Source of the DNA: Chitinophaga pinensis
Lineage (GTDB): Bacteria; Bacteroidota; Bacteroidia; NS11-12g; UBA9320
NCBI GenBank assembly: GCA_945878925.1
Contig: CAMDXE010000005.1
Span: forward strand, 1 to 44,232
DNA: 44,232 bases
Direction of reading: 5' to 3'
The position numbers and the translations under genes were made by a program. Positions within the stretch are counted from its first letter, which is position 1, and each line of letters starts with the position of its first letter. Below the pieces are notes generated by a model. The model searched no databases, was not told the DNA's origin, and saw only the letters and a program-made list of their open reading frames with translations. Positions 6,888 through 15,546 of the stretch are shown one piece after another.

Positions 6888-8435
6888 CTAAGCCAAAGAA
6901 ACACTTGACTGATATTGGGCCATAAAATTGGTCCAATCTTCAAGTTTTTCATTTTTCAACACCCGAGGAAATTTGGTTTGAGCATTAAATTTTCCATTTT
7001 TTTCCATCCACTCTATGAAAAGGTTGTTGGGAATTAATTGGACATATATGTCGCGAAGAGCTGCGGTTCGTTCAATTCGATAATCGTCGTTGAGTTGTTT
7101 TAAATGAAAATCTAATTTCTGTTTTACTTGCTCCGAATCCAAGGCATGGCCATCGTAACCAATATACCACTGGTGGGCAAAATAGCCACTTTGATGCGGA
7201 ATGCCCGCAACTGTGTATTCGCTAAAGATTACCGACAGGTCGTTGCTGGTCAACTCTATGGCTCTATTCATATTATCTACACTTAAGTGTTCGCCACATA
7301 AGCTTAAAAACGATTTAGTTCGGCCTGTAATTTCAATTTCACAATTTTTAAGATTCGTAAATCGCACCACATCGCCTACCAGATAACGCCAAGCACCCGA
7401 GCATGTGCTAATTAAAAATGCATAATGCGTTTTTTCGTCTACTTCTTCCAAAGTAAGCGCCTTTGGATGGCCAATCAATTCGCCATTTTCATTAAAGGTT
7501 GTATCGTTGAAAGGAACAAATTCGAAATATATGCCGTTGCGAAACAGCAACCTCATACCGCTAGCGTCTTCGCGATGCTGAAAAGCCATAAAACCTTCGG
7601 ACGCCAAATAATTTTCGAAATATTTTATGGGGCGACCAAGCAATTTATCAATGCTTTTTTTATAGGGTTTTATCGACACGCCTCCATGAATATAAACTTC
7701 TAAGTTTGGCCAAATTTCATGAATATTCGAAATTTTGTAATGGCTCAAAATGTTTTCAAAAAGCATTTGGACCCATGCCGGAACCCCCGCAATAATTCCA
7801 ACATCCCAATTGATGGCCTCACGGGTCATTCTCTGTATTTTTTCGTTCCAGTCGCGTTCTTGTTTTATTCTTGGTTCGGGTTTGCTAAACCATTGGGCAA
7901 AAAAGGGTATTTTTTTGGTGGTAATGCCACTTAAATCGCCATAATGATATACGCCGTTATATTCTAAATCTGTGCTTCCTCCCATCATCAACCAATTTTT
8001 CATTAAATGATCCTTTGGGGCATCGGTTCTAACCACAGCCATCAACTGACGAAGACTTCCTCGGTGTATAGCTCGGGTCATTTCTTTTGATACCGGAATA
8101 TATTTGCTGCTATTGTCGGTAGTGCCACTGCTTACAGCATAATTTTCGATTTTGCCTGGCCAAGTAACGTTAGCTTGCCCTTGTTTTGAACGCTCCCACC
8201 AAGGCAACATGTGAATATAATCGCCTAAAGGAACAGCATCTCTATATTCTTGGCTTAATTGATCCGAATGAACCAAGTTTTCAAAATTATAGGTTTTGCC
8301 AAAGTCGGTAAACTGAGCCTTTAACAGAAGTTTTTTTAAGGTTTTTAGTTGAAGAATATGCCCCCTTTTGGCACTAATATTTCTTTGAAATTTTAGGTTC
8401 TTGGTTTTTTCGATAAGGGATTTAAAAAAAGGCAT
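6888..8435 (-). CDS. GH3 family (auxin-responsive-type) adenylate-forming protein
   Basis: 515 residues, close to other bacterial GH3 proteins. GH3 enzymes are acyl-acid-amido synthetases of the ANL superfamily that adenylate a carboxylate and join it to an amino acid. Visible motifs: YAVSSGTTDNSSKYIPVS (ATP-binding loop), PNLEVYIHGGVSIKPYKKSI, YLASEGFMAFQHRED, LISTCSGAWRYLVGDVVRFTN and ITGRTKSFLSLCGEHLS. GH3 genes are common in Bacteroidota but the bacterial substrate is unknown. It is read in the same direction as the S66 operon, 66 bp upstream, and may be co-transcribed with it. Confidence 0.88.
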   Translation of the reverse strand: MPFFKSLIEKTKNLKFQRNISAKRGHILQLKTLKKLLLKAQFTDFGKTYNFENLVHSDQLSQEYRDAVPLGDYIHMLPWWERSKQGQANVTWPGKIENYAVSSGTTDNSSKYIPVSKEMTRAIHRGSLRQLMAVVRTDAPKDHLMKNWLMMGGSTDLEYNGVYHYGDLSGITTKKIPFFAQWFSKPEPRIKQERDWNEKIQRMTREAINWDVGIIAGVPAWVQMLFENILSHYKISNIHEIWPNLEVYIHGGVSIKPYKKSIDKLLGRPIKYFENYLASEGFMAFQHREDASGMRLLFRNGIYFEFVPFNDTTFNENGELIGHPKALTLEEVDEKTHYAFLISTCSGAWRYLVGDVVRFTNLKNCEIEITGRTKSFLSLCGEHLSVDNMNRAIELTSNDLSVIFSEYTVAGIPHQSGYFAHQWYIGYDGHALDSEQVKQKLDFHLKQLNDDYRIERTAALRDIYVQLIPNNLFIEWMEKNGKFNAQTKFPRVLKNEKLEDWTNFMAQYQSSVSLA

Positions 8436-8463
8436 TGACTTAATTTAAAAAGGAAATAATTCA

Positions 8464-8497
8464 ATTGCAATATTAATCAATTTAATGAGTAGTTTTG
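8464..8497 (+). promoter_or_regulatory. Promoter of the VOC gene
   Basis: ATTG (8464-8467), a 22-nt spacer and TAGTTTTG (8490-8497) fit the Bacteroidota sigma pattern TTTG-N17-23-TAnnTTTG. The start codon follows 43 nt later. Confidence 0.6.
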
Positions 8498-8539
8498 ATT
8501 TTTACAAAGCATTAGCATTCTCTAAAATCTCATACAAAC

Positions 8540-8920
8540 ATGAAGAAAGTAACAGGTCTTGGCGGTATTTTTTTTAAAGTTGCCGATCCTGCAAAAACCA
8601 GAGATTGGTACAAAAACCATCTTGGGATTGAATCGGAAAGCTGGGGCGCTCAGTTTAATTGGCGATTAATGGATGAACCGCAAAAAACCGCCTATTCGGT
8701 TTGGAGCCCATTTTCGAAAGATACGGATTACTTCAATCCTTCGGCAAAATCGTTTATGATTAATTACCGTGTTGACAATCTCGAAGCCTTGCTTGCCCTT
8801 TTAAAATCGGAAGGTATCGAAATAGTTGGCGAAACAGTAGAAGACGATTTTGGTAAATTTGCCTGGATCATGGATCCCGATGGGAATAAAATTGAACTTT
8901 GGGAGCCTAAAGCTTCTTAG
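8540..8920 (+). CDS. VOC superfamily (glyoxalase/dioxygenase-like) protein
   Basis: 126 residues, a single vicinal-oxygen-chelate domain of two beta-alpha-beta-beta-beta halves: VTGLGGIFFKVADPAKTRDWYKNHLGI, and SFMINYRVDNLEALLALLKSEGIEIV with the typical end FAWIMDPDGNKIELWEP. The terminal Glu matches a usual metal ligand; the N-terminal ligand position is less clear. The substrate cannot be told. It has its own promoter, is divergent from the GH3 gene and overlaps the 3' end of nadD by 4 bp. Confidence 0.85.
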   Translation: MKKVTGLGGIFFKVADPAKTRDWYKNHLGIESESWGAQFNWRLMDEPQKTAYSVWSPFSKDTDYFNPSAKSFMINYRVDNLEALLALLKSEGIEIVGETVEDDFGKFAWIMDPDGNKIELWEPKAS

Positions 8921-9504
8921 GCCGAAACCATTGCTTGCACCGAGTTAAGCGAGATTAAATAATCGTTTACTTCGTCGGGCACCAAATAGCGAACCGATTT
9001 GTTCATGCGCATCAATCCTCTAATATAGGTAGCAGATACTTGAATTGCAGGTGCTTTGTAAATTTTTACTTTTTGATTTTTAGAAAATTCACCTCCTGTT
9101 GCTCCCTCACGTTGATACGATAATATTTTATAGTTCATCAAAATGTGCTCATAATCTTTCCATTTATCAAGATGTTGAAGCGCGTCGGTACCCATAATTA
9201 GTTCAAACTCAAAGTCTGGAAATTTTGTGTGCAACGCCTTAAGGGTATTGGAAGTATACGATGGTCGTGAAAGCGAAAATTCAATGTCGCAATTTTTTAT
9301 TTTGCTATGCTTTCCTATGGCTAATTTTACCATTTGGAGGCGATCATTTTCGGGAAAAAGATCCTTAGCAGATTTTAATGGATTTTGAGGAGAAACTACA
9401 AACCAAACTTCATCTAATCCTGCCTGATTTAACATAAATTGGGCAACCATTAAATGGCCAGTGTGAATGGGGTTAAACGATCCGAAGTATAGGCCTATTT
9501 TCAT
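8917..9504 (-). CDS. nadD: Nicotinate-nucleotide adenylyltransferase
   Basis: 195 residues. NadD joins nicotinate mononucleotide to AMP from ATP, the penultimate step of NAD synthesis. The nucleotidyltransferase motif is GSFNPIHTGHL (His14, His17), followed by VSPQNPLK and the second ATP-binding motif in the variant form VSATYIRGLM near the C-terminus. It lies downstream of yicC and gmk in the same direction, a common arrangement in Bacteroidota, but the 74-bp gap contains a separate good promoter. Confidence 0.95.
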   Translation of the reverse strand: MKIGLYFGSFNPIHTGHLMVAQFMLNQAGLDEVWFVVSPQNPLKSAKDLFPENDRLQMVKLAIGKHSKIKNCDIEFSLSRPSYTSNTLKALHTKFPDFEFELIMGTDALQHLDKWKDYEHILMNYKILSYQREGATGGEFSKNQKVKIYKAPAIQVSATYIRGLMRMNKSVRYLVPDEVNDYLISLNSVQAMVSA

Positions 9505-9534
9505 CTAGTATTAGTCAGTAACAACACAAGTCAA

Positions 9535-9566
9535 CAAAAGTATAACAAATTTTTAATGATAACAAA
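9535..9566 (-). promoter_or_regulatory. Promoter of nadD
   Basis: On the minus strand TTTG (9566-9563), a 20-nt spacer and TACTTTTG (9542-9535) match the Bacteroidota consensus in full. The nadD start lies 30 nt downstream, so nadD can be expressed apart from gmk. Confidence 0.7.
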
Positions 9567-9578
9567 ACATAAAAGCAT

Positions 9579-10145
9579 CTAAATGGATAAAAATAATTTA
9601 ACCTCCATTTCTGCATCCATCAATGTTTGGCTTAATATATTGTTAATGATTACTTTATCGAATTTAGATTCGAACTCGAGTTCGAAATTGGCTTTATCAA
9701 TTCGTTCTTGTAAATGATGTTCTACCTCAGTATCGCGTTTTCGAAGGCGGTCCATTAATACTTCAATGGACGGCGGTCTTAAAAAAACGGCCAAGGCCTG
9801 TTGGCCAAATTGTTTTTTTATGGCTAAGCCCCCCAACACGTCAACATCAAATACTACGGCTTTTCCAGTAGCCCAAATTCTTTCGATTTCGGCAAATAAA
9901 GTGCCATAATACAGCCCTTTATAGACCTCCTCGTATTCCAAAAATTCGAGATTTTCTATTTTATTTCGGAACACCATTTCGTCCAAAAAATAATAATCTT
10001 TTCCCTCGGTTTCTGATTGTCGTTTTTTGCGGGTAGTGGCCGATACCGAAAAGGACAATTCATCTTGCATCACCTCAAGCAGATGTTTTACAACTGTGGT
10101 TTTGCCTGAGCCTGATGGGGCCGAAAAAATAATAAGTTTTTTCAA
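9579..10145 (-). CDS. gmk: Guanylate kinase
   Basis: 188 residues, normal for the enzyme that phosphorylates GMP to GDP. The P-loop SAPSGSGKTT is at residues 8-17, the GMP-binding region contains FSVSATTRKKRQSETEGKDYYF, and EYEEVYKGLYYGT plus VFDVDVLGG complete the guanylate kinase signature. It starts 26 bp after yicC and is probably co-transcribed with it. Confidence 0.95.
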   Translation of the reverse strand: MKKLIIFSAPSGSGKTTVVKHLLEVMQDELSFSVSATTRKKRQSETEGKDYYFLDEMVFRNKIENLEFLEYEEVYKGLYYGTLFAEIERIWATGKAVVFDVDVLGGLAIKKQFGQQALAVFLRPPSIEVLMDRLRKRDTEVEHHLQERIDKANFELEFESKFDKVIINNILSQTLMDAEMEVKLFLSI

Positions 10146-10171
10146 ATCCTTAATTCAATAGTGCTTTATTT

Positions 10172-11047
10172 TTAAAGAACATTTAAAACCTGTTCTTTAA
10201 TCCGTTCTAATTCCTCCTTCATTTTCACCACCGTTTTTTGCATAGCCGCATGTCCGGCTTTCGACCCCATGGTATTAATCTCTCGGCCCATTTCTTGAGC
10301 AATAAAATTTAATTTACGACCATTTTGCTCTTCGTTTAGGGTTTCGATGAAATGATCGCAATGCGATATTAATCGATTTTTTTCTTCGGTGATATCGAGT
10401 CGCTCCAAATAATAAATCATTTCTTGCTCAAAGCGGTTCTTATCATATCCTTCTTTTGAAATAAGTTCACTTAGGTTTTTTTGTAGCCTTTGTTTGGTTA
10501 ATTCAAAACGCTCAGCCTCGTGCATTTCAATTTCGGGAATAAGGTGTTTAATAACCTTGCAATGCTCGGTTAATACTGTAAACAATGTCTTCCCTTCGTC
10601 GACACGAAAAGCCTCAAAATTTTGAAACGCTTTTTCAAAGGTTAGCATCAGCTGATTCCATTCGCTCTCTTCATACTTTTGATTTTCGGTTTCAATAAGA
10701 TCGGGATTTGCCATTAAAACACTAAAGATTTCCTTGGTTTCGGCGCCTAATGAAACAGCCAACTCTATCCAATTTTTATAATATTCGCTAGCCAACGCCT
10801 TATTTATCACCAAATTTCCACTCTCCGAATTTTTTTGTTTTTCGATATTAATAAAAATGCTTACCGAGCCTCGAATCACCTGTGTGTTTATATAGTTCCT
10901 AAAACCCAATTCCTTGTCGCCAAAGCGCTTTGGCATCCGTAGGTTTAATTCCAAAAATTTACCATTAAGCGATTTTAATTCTACCTTATATTGATATGTT
11001 TCGGTAGCTGTTTCGGCACTGCCGTAGCCCGTCATAGATTTAAGCAT
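10172..11047 (-). CDS. yicC: YicC/YloC family endoribonuclease
   Basis: 291 residues, full length. YicC-type proteins are endoribonucleases; the E. coli member has been linked to small-RNA turnover. The N-terminus LKSMTGYGSAE is the family signature, KSLNGKFLELNLRMPKRF follows, and the C-terminal DUF1732 part contains GRKLNFIAQEMGREINTMGSKA. It overlaps the upstream transporter gene by 8 bp and precedes gmk. Confidence 0.92.
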   Translation of the reverse strand: MLKSMTGYGSAETATETYQYKVELKSLNGKFLELNLRMPKRFGDKELGFRNYINTQVIRGSVSIFINIEKQKNSESGNLVINKALASEYYKNWIELAVSLGAETKEIFSVLMANPDLIETENQKYEESEWNQLMLTFEKAFQNFEAFRVDEGKTLFTVLTEHCKVIKHLIPEIEMHEAERFELTKQRLQKNLSELISKEGYDKNRFEQEMIYYLERLDITEEKNRLISHCDHFIETLNEEQNGRKLNFIAQEMGREINTMGSKAGHAAMQKTVVKMKEELERIKEQVLNVL

Positions 11048-11957
11048 TTCGTGTTTTTGATTTATTAACTAAATATACCCCTGTAAAAATTAAGGCTGCA
11101 AAGATACCTTTTTCATAAGTAAGCCACTCTTTTCCGGCCAATACTGCTATAAGTGTTGCTAAAACCGGTTGCAAATAAATATAAGATCCCACCGTTGAAG
11201 GGCTCGCGTGTTTTAGAGCCCAAGCATTGAGCAAATACGTAAGAAAGGTTGTTCCAATGATTACAAACGCTATACCTATCCAAATTGGATTCGGAATACT
11301 CGAAAAATCAGTATCCATTAGTTGCGCAAACCCAAAAGGCAAAACTAAAATACCCCCCATGACAAAGGTATAGGTGGATACTGTTAAAGGATTGTATTTG
11401 AGCATGAGTGATTTAACTTTAACTAAATAAACGGCATATAAAATGGCATTGGCTGTAATCATCAAATCGCCCCAAACCGTTTGGTGACTAAAGGTTAGGC
11501 TGGTGCCTCCTATTAATAATATACCTCCTAAGGTAGCAATCAGCAATCCAATAATTTTCCATAATCGAAAGCCTTCTTTTAAGACAAAGCCTGAAATAAT
11601 TGCCGTAAATATTGGCGTAAACATCATTAAAACTGCGCCATTTATTCTCTGGGTATAGCTTAATCCTTTAAAAAAGAGAAGCATGTTAAATAAGGTACCA
11701 AAAAGTGTACAAATAAATACGCGTTTTAAATCGTCGCGGTTGCTGATACGTTGGCGGATAAAAATGGTATGAAGAATTAAAAATAAGAGTGCCGAAATTA
11801 AAATTCGAAGGGTAACAAATGCTTCGGCCTTTAGCCATTGAGGCATAATTTCTTTGGCAATAGTAAAGGTTGCAGCATACAACAACGCCACCATAAACAA
11901 TGAAATATGTACAAATATTGGGGTAGATTTCAGAAGTGCAAACATACAGCATCGCAA
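11040..11957 (-). CDS. DMT-superfamily EamA transporter
   Basis: 305 residues with about ten hydrophobic helices in two EamA repeats, a drug/metabolite-type exporter or permease of unknown substrate. Repeat 1 includes ALLYAATFTIAKEIMP and GTLFNMLLFFKGLSY; repeat 2 includes GDLMITANAILYAVYLVK and SPSTVGSYIYLQPVLATLIA. An internal Met at 11945 is an equally good start, since the first residues MRCC are unusual. The 3' end overlaps yicC by 8 bp, so it heads the eamA-yicC-gmk stretch. Confidence 0.85.
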   Translation of the reverse strand: MRCCMFALLKSTPIFVHISLFMVALLYAATFTIAKEIMPQWLKAEAFVTLRILISALLFLILHTIFIRQRISNRDDLKRVFICTLFGTLFNMLLFFKGLSYTQRINGAVLMMFTPIFTAIISGFVLKEGFRLWKIIGLLIATLGGILLIGGTSLTFSHQTVWGDLMITANAILYAVYLVKVKSLMLKYNPLTVSTYTFVMGGILVLPFGFAQLMDTDFSSIPNPIWIGIAFVIIGTTFLTYLLNAWALKHASPSTVGSYIYLQPVLATLIAVLAGKEWLTYEKGIFAALIFTGVYLVNKSKTRNA

Positions 11958-12142
11958 AGCGATTTGCTAAATAAAGGTTGAGGCTAAGGATGAGATTTAG
12001 GTTTCGCTTTTTGGTGAAACCAATCTTAAGCTCAAGCATTAATTTTTTTCCTTTTTGGGCCCCAAAAACTTAATTTTCAGTACTCACGTCCTTCCGATGA
12101 AATATTTACTTTAAATTTCCGTATTATTACAAATTAACACAA

Positions 12143-12150
12143 TAATTTTG
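12143..12150 (+). promoter_or_regulatory. -7 box of the DUF2911 gene
   Basis: TAATTTTG fits TAnnTTTG, with TTTC 23 nt upstream (12116-12119). The box ends 8 nt before the first ATG, so the mRNA would be (nearly) leaderless or start translation at one of the next two in-frame ATGs (12165, 12171). Confidence 0.55.
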
Positions 12151-12158
12151 CAGACGAA

Positions 12159-13025
12159 ATGCCCATGCTTATGAAACCCAAAAATTTGATCCTTCTAATT
12201 TTGATAAGTATATTAGTAGGGCCTCTGGCCTTAGCACAAATTAATACTCCTAAATTGAGCCCTCATTCAATATTGGTTCAAGAAATTGGGTTCAACGAAA
12301 TTGTGATCGATTATAGCCGACCAAGCGTTAGAGGGAGGGTTATTTTTGGCGACCTTGTGCCTTACGGAAAACTTTGGCGCACCGGGGCCAATGCTTCCAC
12401 TAAACTGAAATTTAAAGACGAAGTTATTATTGAAGGCCATGAAGTACCTGCGGGCGAATATGCCCTTTACACCATCCCCGACAAAGACGAATGGACCATA
12501 GTGCTGCACACTGTTACAACATATTGGGGCGTAGGAAAAGAATACAAAGCATCCGACGATCTCATTCGGTTTAAAGTAAAACCCAAAACCATAAACCATA
12601 AAATTGAAACCATGGCCATCGAACTCTCGGATATGGCGGCTCAATCGTGCAATTTGGAAATAAAATGGGACCATACTTTGGTGAAAATAAATATTAAGCT
12701 CGAAACCGACACCAAAGTAATGGCCGAAATCGATGATAAAATGAAAGGCATTAGCCAAGCTACCTATTACCAGTCGGCTATATATTATTTAGAAAACGAC
12801 AAAGATTTGAACAAGGCCCTCGAATGGATTGATAAAGCCCTTTACCAAAACGAGCAATTTTGGATATTGCGCCAAAAAGCATTGATATTGGCCAAACTTG
12901 AGCGGTATAAAGAAGCAATTGCCATTAGCGAGCGTGCTTTGGCCTTGGCCAAGGAGGCCGAAAATACGGATTTCAAAAAACACGATGAAGAATTATTGGA
13001 AGTTTGGCGTGCGCGTCTCAAATAA
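12159..13025 (+). CDS. DUF2911 domain protein with TPR tail
   Basis: 288 residues. A signal peptide (MKPKNLILLILISILVGPL up to ALAQ) is followed by a DUF2911 domain (about 30-170) with the hallmarks VDYSRPSVRGR-type DYSRPSVRGRVIFGDL, YGKLWRTGANASTKL and PAGEYALYTIP. Residues 205-280 form helices of the TPR kind (YYLENDKDLNKALEWIDKAL, ALILAKLERYKEAIAISERA). DUF2911 proteins are secreted or periplasmic proteins common in Bacteroidota with no known activity. Three ATGs lie close together; 12171 places the Met right before the basic n-region and could be the real start. Confidence 0.85.
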   Translation: MPMLMKPKNLILLILISILVGPLALAQINTPKLSPHSILVQEIGFNEIVIDYSRPSVRGRVIFGDLVPYGKLWRTGANASTKLKFKDEVIIEGHEVPAGEYALYTIPDKDEWTIVLHTVTTYWGVGKEYKASDDLIRFKVKPKTINHKIETMAIELSDMAAQSCNLEIKWDHTLVKINIKLETDTKVMAEIDDKMKGISQATYYQSAIYYLENDKDLNKALEWIDKALYQNEQFWILRQKALILAKLERYKEAIAISERALALAKEAENTDFKKHDEELLEVWRARLK

Positions 13026-13083
13026 TATGGCCTATTAATCAAATTTCACAGCTTTAGTGCACAAAACCTCTGCTTCTTTGTAA

Positions 13084-14106
13084 ATGCAAAAAAAATACCT
13101 CTTACTGTTATTCATAATTATGGCCGGCTTAGGGGCTTGGTACTTTCTAAAACCCATAAAAACTGGAACTTCCGATAAAACTAAAACCGACTTTTCGATT
13201 AAAAATACCGAATCCATTACTAAAATATTTATCTCTAATAAATTTGAAGGCCATGTTGTGCTCGAAAAAAAGAAGGGTGTGTGGTGGGTAAATGAAAAAT
13301 ACGAAGCCTCCATCCCGCTCATGAATTTTTTTTTAGAGGAAACCCTCAAGAAAGTACGCGTAAGAGGTCCTGTGGCTTTGCCTGCCAGGCAAAATGTGAT
13401 AGCAAGTATGGCTACATTGGCTTCGAAAGTAGAGGTGTATTGCAACCATGAATTGTACAAAACCTTTTATGTTGGTAGCCCCACAAGCGATATGAGCGGA
13501 ACCTATATGTATTTGCAAGGCAGCAAAGACCCATACATTACGCACATTCCAGGGTTTGATGGATTTTTGAGCACCCGTTTTCCTATAGCCGAACATGAAT
13601 GGGTGAGTAAACTGGTTTTCGATTACCAGCCCGACGACATTCAATGCGTTGATGTTTTTTATCCTGCCAACCCTAATGAATCGTTTACGGTAAAACGCCG
13701 CAATAAAAACAACGATTTCGATATTATAGCTTCGGTAAATGCCTTAAAGGGTCAGCTCAATTATGCTGCCGTAAAGTCGTATTTTGGGATGTTTAAAACT
13801 AAAACATGTGAAGGATTTATTTCCTTAAAACAAGCTCAGATGGATAGCCTTCGCCTTCAAAAGCCCTTGTGTGAAATAAGCGTAACTGATTCGAAAAAAA
13901 TTGTTAAGAAATTAAGAATTTATCTGCGCCAATCAAACGAGCGCGACCATAGTCTTTTTGACTCACATGGCAACCAATTAACCCACGACCCTTCGCGATT
14001 TAACGCTTTTTTAGATGCTAATCCTCGATGTTTTGTAATTCAAGACATCGTTTTTGCTAATGTGATGATTAAATATTCCGACTTTTTTATTAAACCCACC
14101 AAGTGA
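13084..14106 (+). CDS. DUF4340 domain protein, membrane anchored
   Basis: 340 residues. One N-terminal hydrophobic helix (about 5-22, LLLLFIIMAGLGAWYF) anchors a large periplasmic part. The sequence ITKIFISNKFEGHVVLEKKKG...WWVNEKYEAS matches the start of DUF4340 domains, which in other organisms lie in gliding-motility/ABC-type gene clusters. The function of this stand-alone copy is unknown. Its stop overlaps the next gene's GTG start (GTGA at 14103-14106), so it is coupled to the DjlA-like gene. Confidence 0.75.
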   Translation: MQKKYLLLLFIIMAGLGAWYFLKPIKTGTSDKTKTDFSIKNTESITKIFISNKFEGHVVLEKKKGVWWVNEKYEASIPLMNFFLEETLKKVRVRGPVALPARQNVIASMATLASKVEVYCNHELYKTFYVGSPTSDMSGTYMYLQGSKDPYITHIPGFDGFLSTRFPIAEHEWVSKLVFDYQPDDIQCVDVFYPANPNESFTVKRRNKNNDFDIIASVNALKGQLNYAAVKSYFGMFKTKTCEGFISLKQAQMDSLRLQKPLCEISVTDSKKIVKKLRIYLRQSNERDHSLFDSHGNQLTHDPSRFNAFLDANPRCFVIQDIVFANVMIKYSDFFIKPTK

Positions 14107-14876
14107 TTAAATTTGTTTGTGCTTTAATTGGGTTTGCCGTTTTCAAATTTCCTGGCGCCATTATTGGCTATCTCCTTGGTTCGTTTTTCGAAAACATGTC
14201 GGTAAGCACCTCTACCCATTCCGAATCGCCTTTTTCGTCGGGTTCAGAATTTCGAGTCGACTTTAGCCAATCGTTCCTAGTGCTAACAGCGGCCGTGCTT
14301 CGTGCCGATGGAACCGTTACCCGCAACGAGCTTGACTTTGTGAAAGAACTGTATAAACAAAATTTTGGCATCGAAAAAACCAAGTCTGATATGCTTATGC
14401 TTCGTGATATTTTGCAGCAGCAGCGTATAGGTTGGGAAATAGCCTGTCAAGGCATTAAGCAAAATATGATTCAATCCGAAAGGGTAAAACTTATACATTA
14501 TTTATTTGGCGTAGCCAAAGCCGATGGCGACCTTAGCCAAAATGAACTGCTGATTATAAAGAATATTTCTTTAGGTATAAATCTATCGCTTTGGGATTTT
14601 GAAGCCATTAAGGCAAAGTTTAGCGGAGCCTACTCCCAAGATTGGAGGTCGGGACGGCCCACGTCCTATCAAAAACGAATAGACCATTATAAAACTTTAG
14701 GTTTAGATAGCGAAGCCACTAACGAACTTATTAAATCGACCTACCGAAAATTGGCTCGCCAACATCATCCCGATAAACACGCCTCCAAAAGCGAAGAAGT
14801 AACCAAGGCGGCCGAAGAAAAATTCAAGAAAATTCAGGAAGCCTATACCCACATAAAAAAGGAAAGAAATCTTTAA
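14103..14876 (+). CDS. TerB/DnaJ co-chaperone, DjlA-like
   Basis: 257 residues with a GTG start. An N-terminal glycine-rich membrane segment (about 3-29) is followed by a TerB-like helical domain (about 54-175, repeated KADGDLSQNELLII-type pattern) and a C-terminal J domain (about 193-257) with the HPD motif at 222-224 (ARQHHPDKH). This order is that of DjlA, a membrane-anchored partner of DnaK. Coupled to the DUF4340 gene; its 3' end overlaps convergent trmB by 4 bp. Confidence 0.87.
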   Translation: MIKFVCALIGFAVFKFPGAIIGYLLGSFFENMSVSTSTHSESPFSSGSEFRVDFSQSFLVLTAAVLRADGTVTRNELDFVKELYKQNFGIEKTKSDMLMLRDILQQQRIGWEIACQGIKQNMIQSERVKLIHYLFGVAKADGDLSQNELLIIKNISLGINLSLWDFEAIKAKFSGAYSQDWRSGRPTSYQKRIDHYKTLGLDSEATNELIKSTYRKLARQHHPDKHASKSEEVTKAAEEKFKKIQEAYTHIKKERNL

Positions 14877-15505
14877 AGTTGAAAGCGCAAATATTTAATG
14901 GTTTTGCCTTTTTCTAACCATTTTTGTTCGTAATAGGTTTTTATCTTTAACTCATCTGTTATACCCGCCCATGCATAAATATCGTCTTGATTTTCGAGCA
15001 GTGTATATTTTTTTTCATTAATCAAATCGAGGGTAAACCTATACAAGTGATCATCGTCGGTTTTGAGATGTATAAGTCCGTTGGGTTTTAAAAACTGTTT
15101 ATAGCGCTCCAAAAACATGGGGTGAGTCAGCTTTTTGCGGTCCTTATTGGGTTGTGGATCGGCAAACGTAATCCAAATTTCATCCACCTCATTAGGCGCG
15201 AAATGAAGGGCACAATGATCGATTTGTATACGCATGAATGCCGCATGTGTTAGGTTTTCGTCTAAAGCTGTTTTGGCTCCTTTCCACATTCTGGCTCCCT
15301 TGCGGTCGATGCCAATAAAATTTCTATTTTCAAACAATCGGGCCAATCCAACTGTATAGGCCCCGTGTCCACAGGCCAATTCTAAGGTTAAGCCATTGGT
15401 GTTTCCAAAAAATTCATTCCATTTGCCAGCCATAGATTCGGGCAATTGTACCATATTTTTGAAGCCTAGGTTTTGTTCGAATCGTTCCAGTTTGTTTTTT
15501 CCCAT
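14873..15505 (-). CDS. trmB: tRNA (guanine-N7-)-methyltransferase
   Basis: 210 residues. TrmB methylates G46 in the variable loop of tRNAs using S-adenosylmethionine. Motifs: LELACGHGAYTVGLA (SAM-binding loop), NFIGIDRKGARMWKGAK, the family signature ITFADPQPNKDRKKLTHPMF, and LIHLKTDDDHLY. The start codon lies only 5 nt beyond a perfect -7 box, so the message is likely leaderless. Convergent with the djlA-like gene, divergent from the glycosyltransferase. Confidence 0.93.
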   Translation of the reverse strand: MGKNKLERFEQNLGFKNMVQLPESMAGKWNEFFGNTNGLTLELACGHGAYTVGLARLFENRNFIGIDRKGARMWKGAKTALDENLTHAAFMRIQIDHCALHFAPNEVDEIWITFADPQPNKDRKKLTHPMFLERYKQFLKPNGLIHLKTDDDHLYRFTLDLINEKKYTLLENQDDIYAWAGITDELKIKTYYEQKWLEKGKTIKYLRFQL

Positions 15506-15533
15506 TGCCGCAAAGGTAAGTTTTGTAGTTTTG
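15504..15533 (+). promoter_or_regulatory. Promoter of the glycosyltransferase gene
   Basis: ATTG (15504-15507), an 18-nt spacer and TAGTTTTG (15526-15533). The ATG follows 13 nt after the -7 box. It overlaps the trmB promoter on the other strand. Confidence 0.6.
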
Positions 15534-15542
15534 TGCTACAAA
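15511..15542 (-). promoter_or_regulatory. Promoter of trmB (leaderless)
   Basis: Minus-strand TTTG (15542-15539), a 20-nt spacer and TACCTTTG (15518-15511), a full consensus match. Only five bases separate the -7 box from the trmB ATG. Confidence 0.7.
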
Positions 15543-15546
15543 ATAA

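Noticed and set aside
12267-12758. 163-codon frame antisense to the DUF2911 gene
   Set aside because: A shadow of the strongly recognisable plus-strand gene; His/Phe-rich composition typical of antisense frames.
13333-13644. 103-codon frame antisense to the DUF4340 gene
   Set aside because: Overlaps a well-supported gene with signal anchor and family motifs; no independent evidence.
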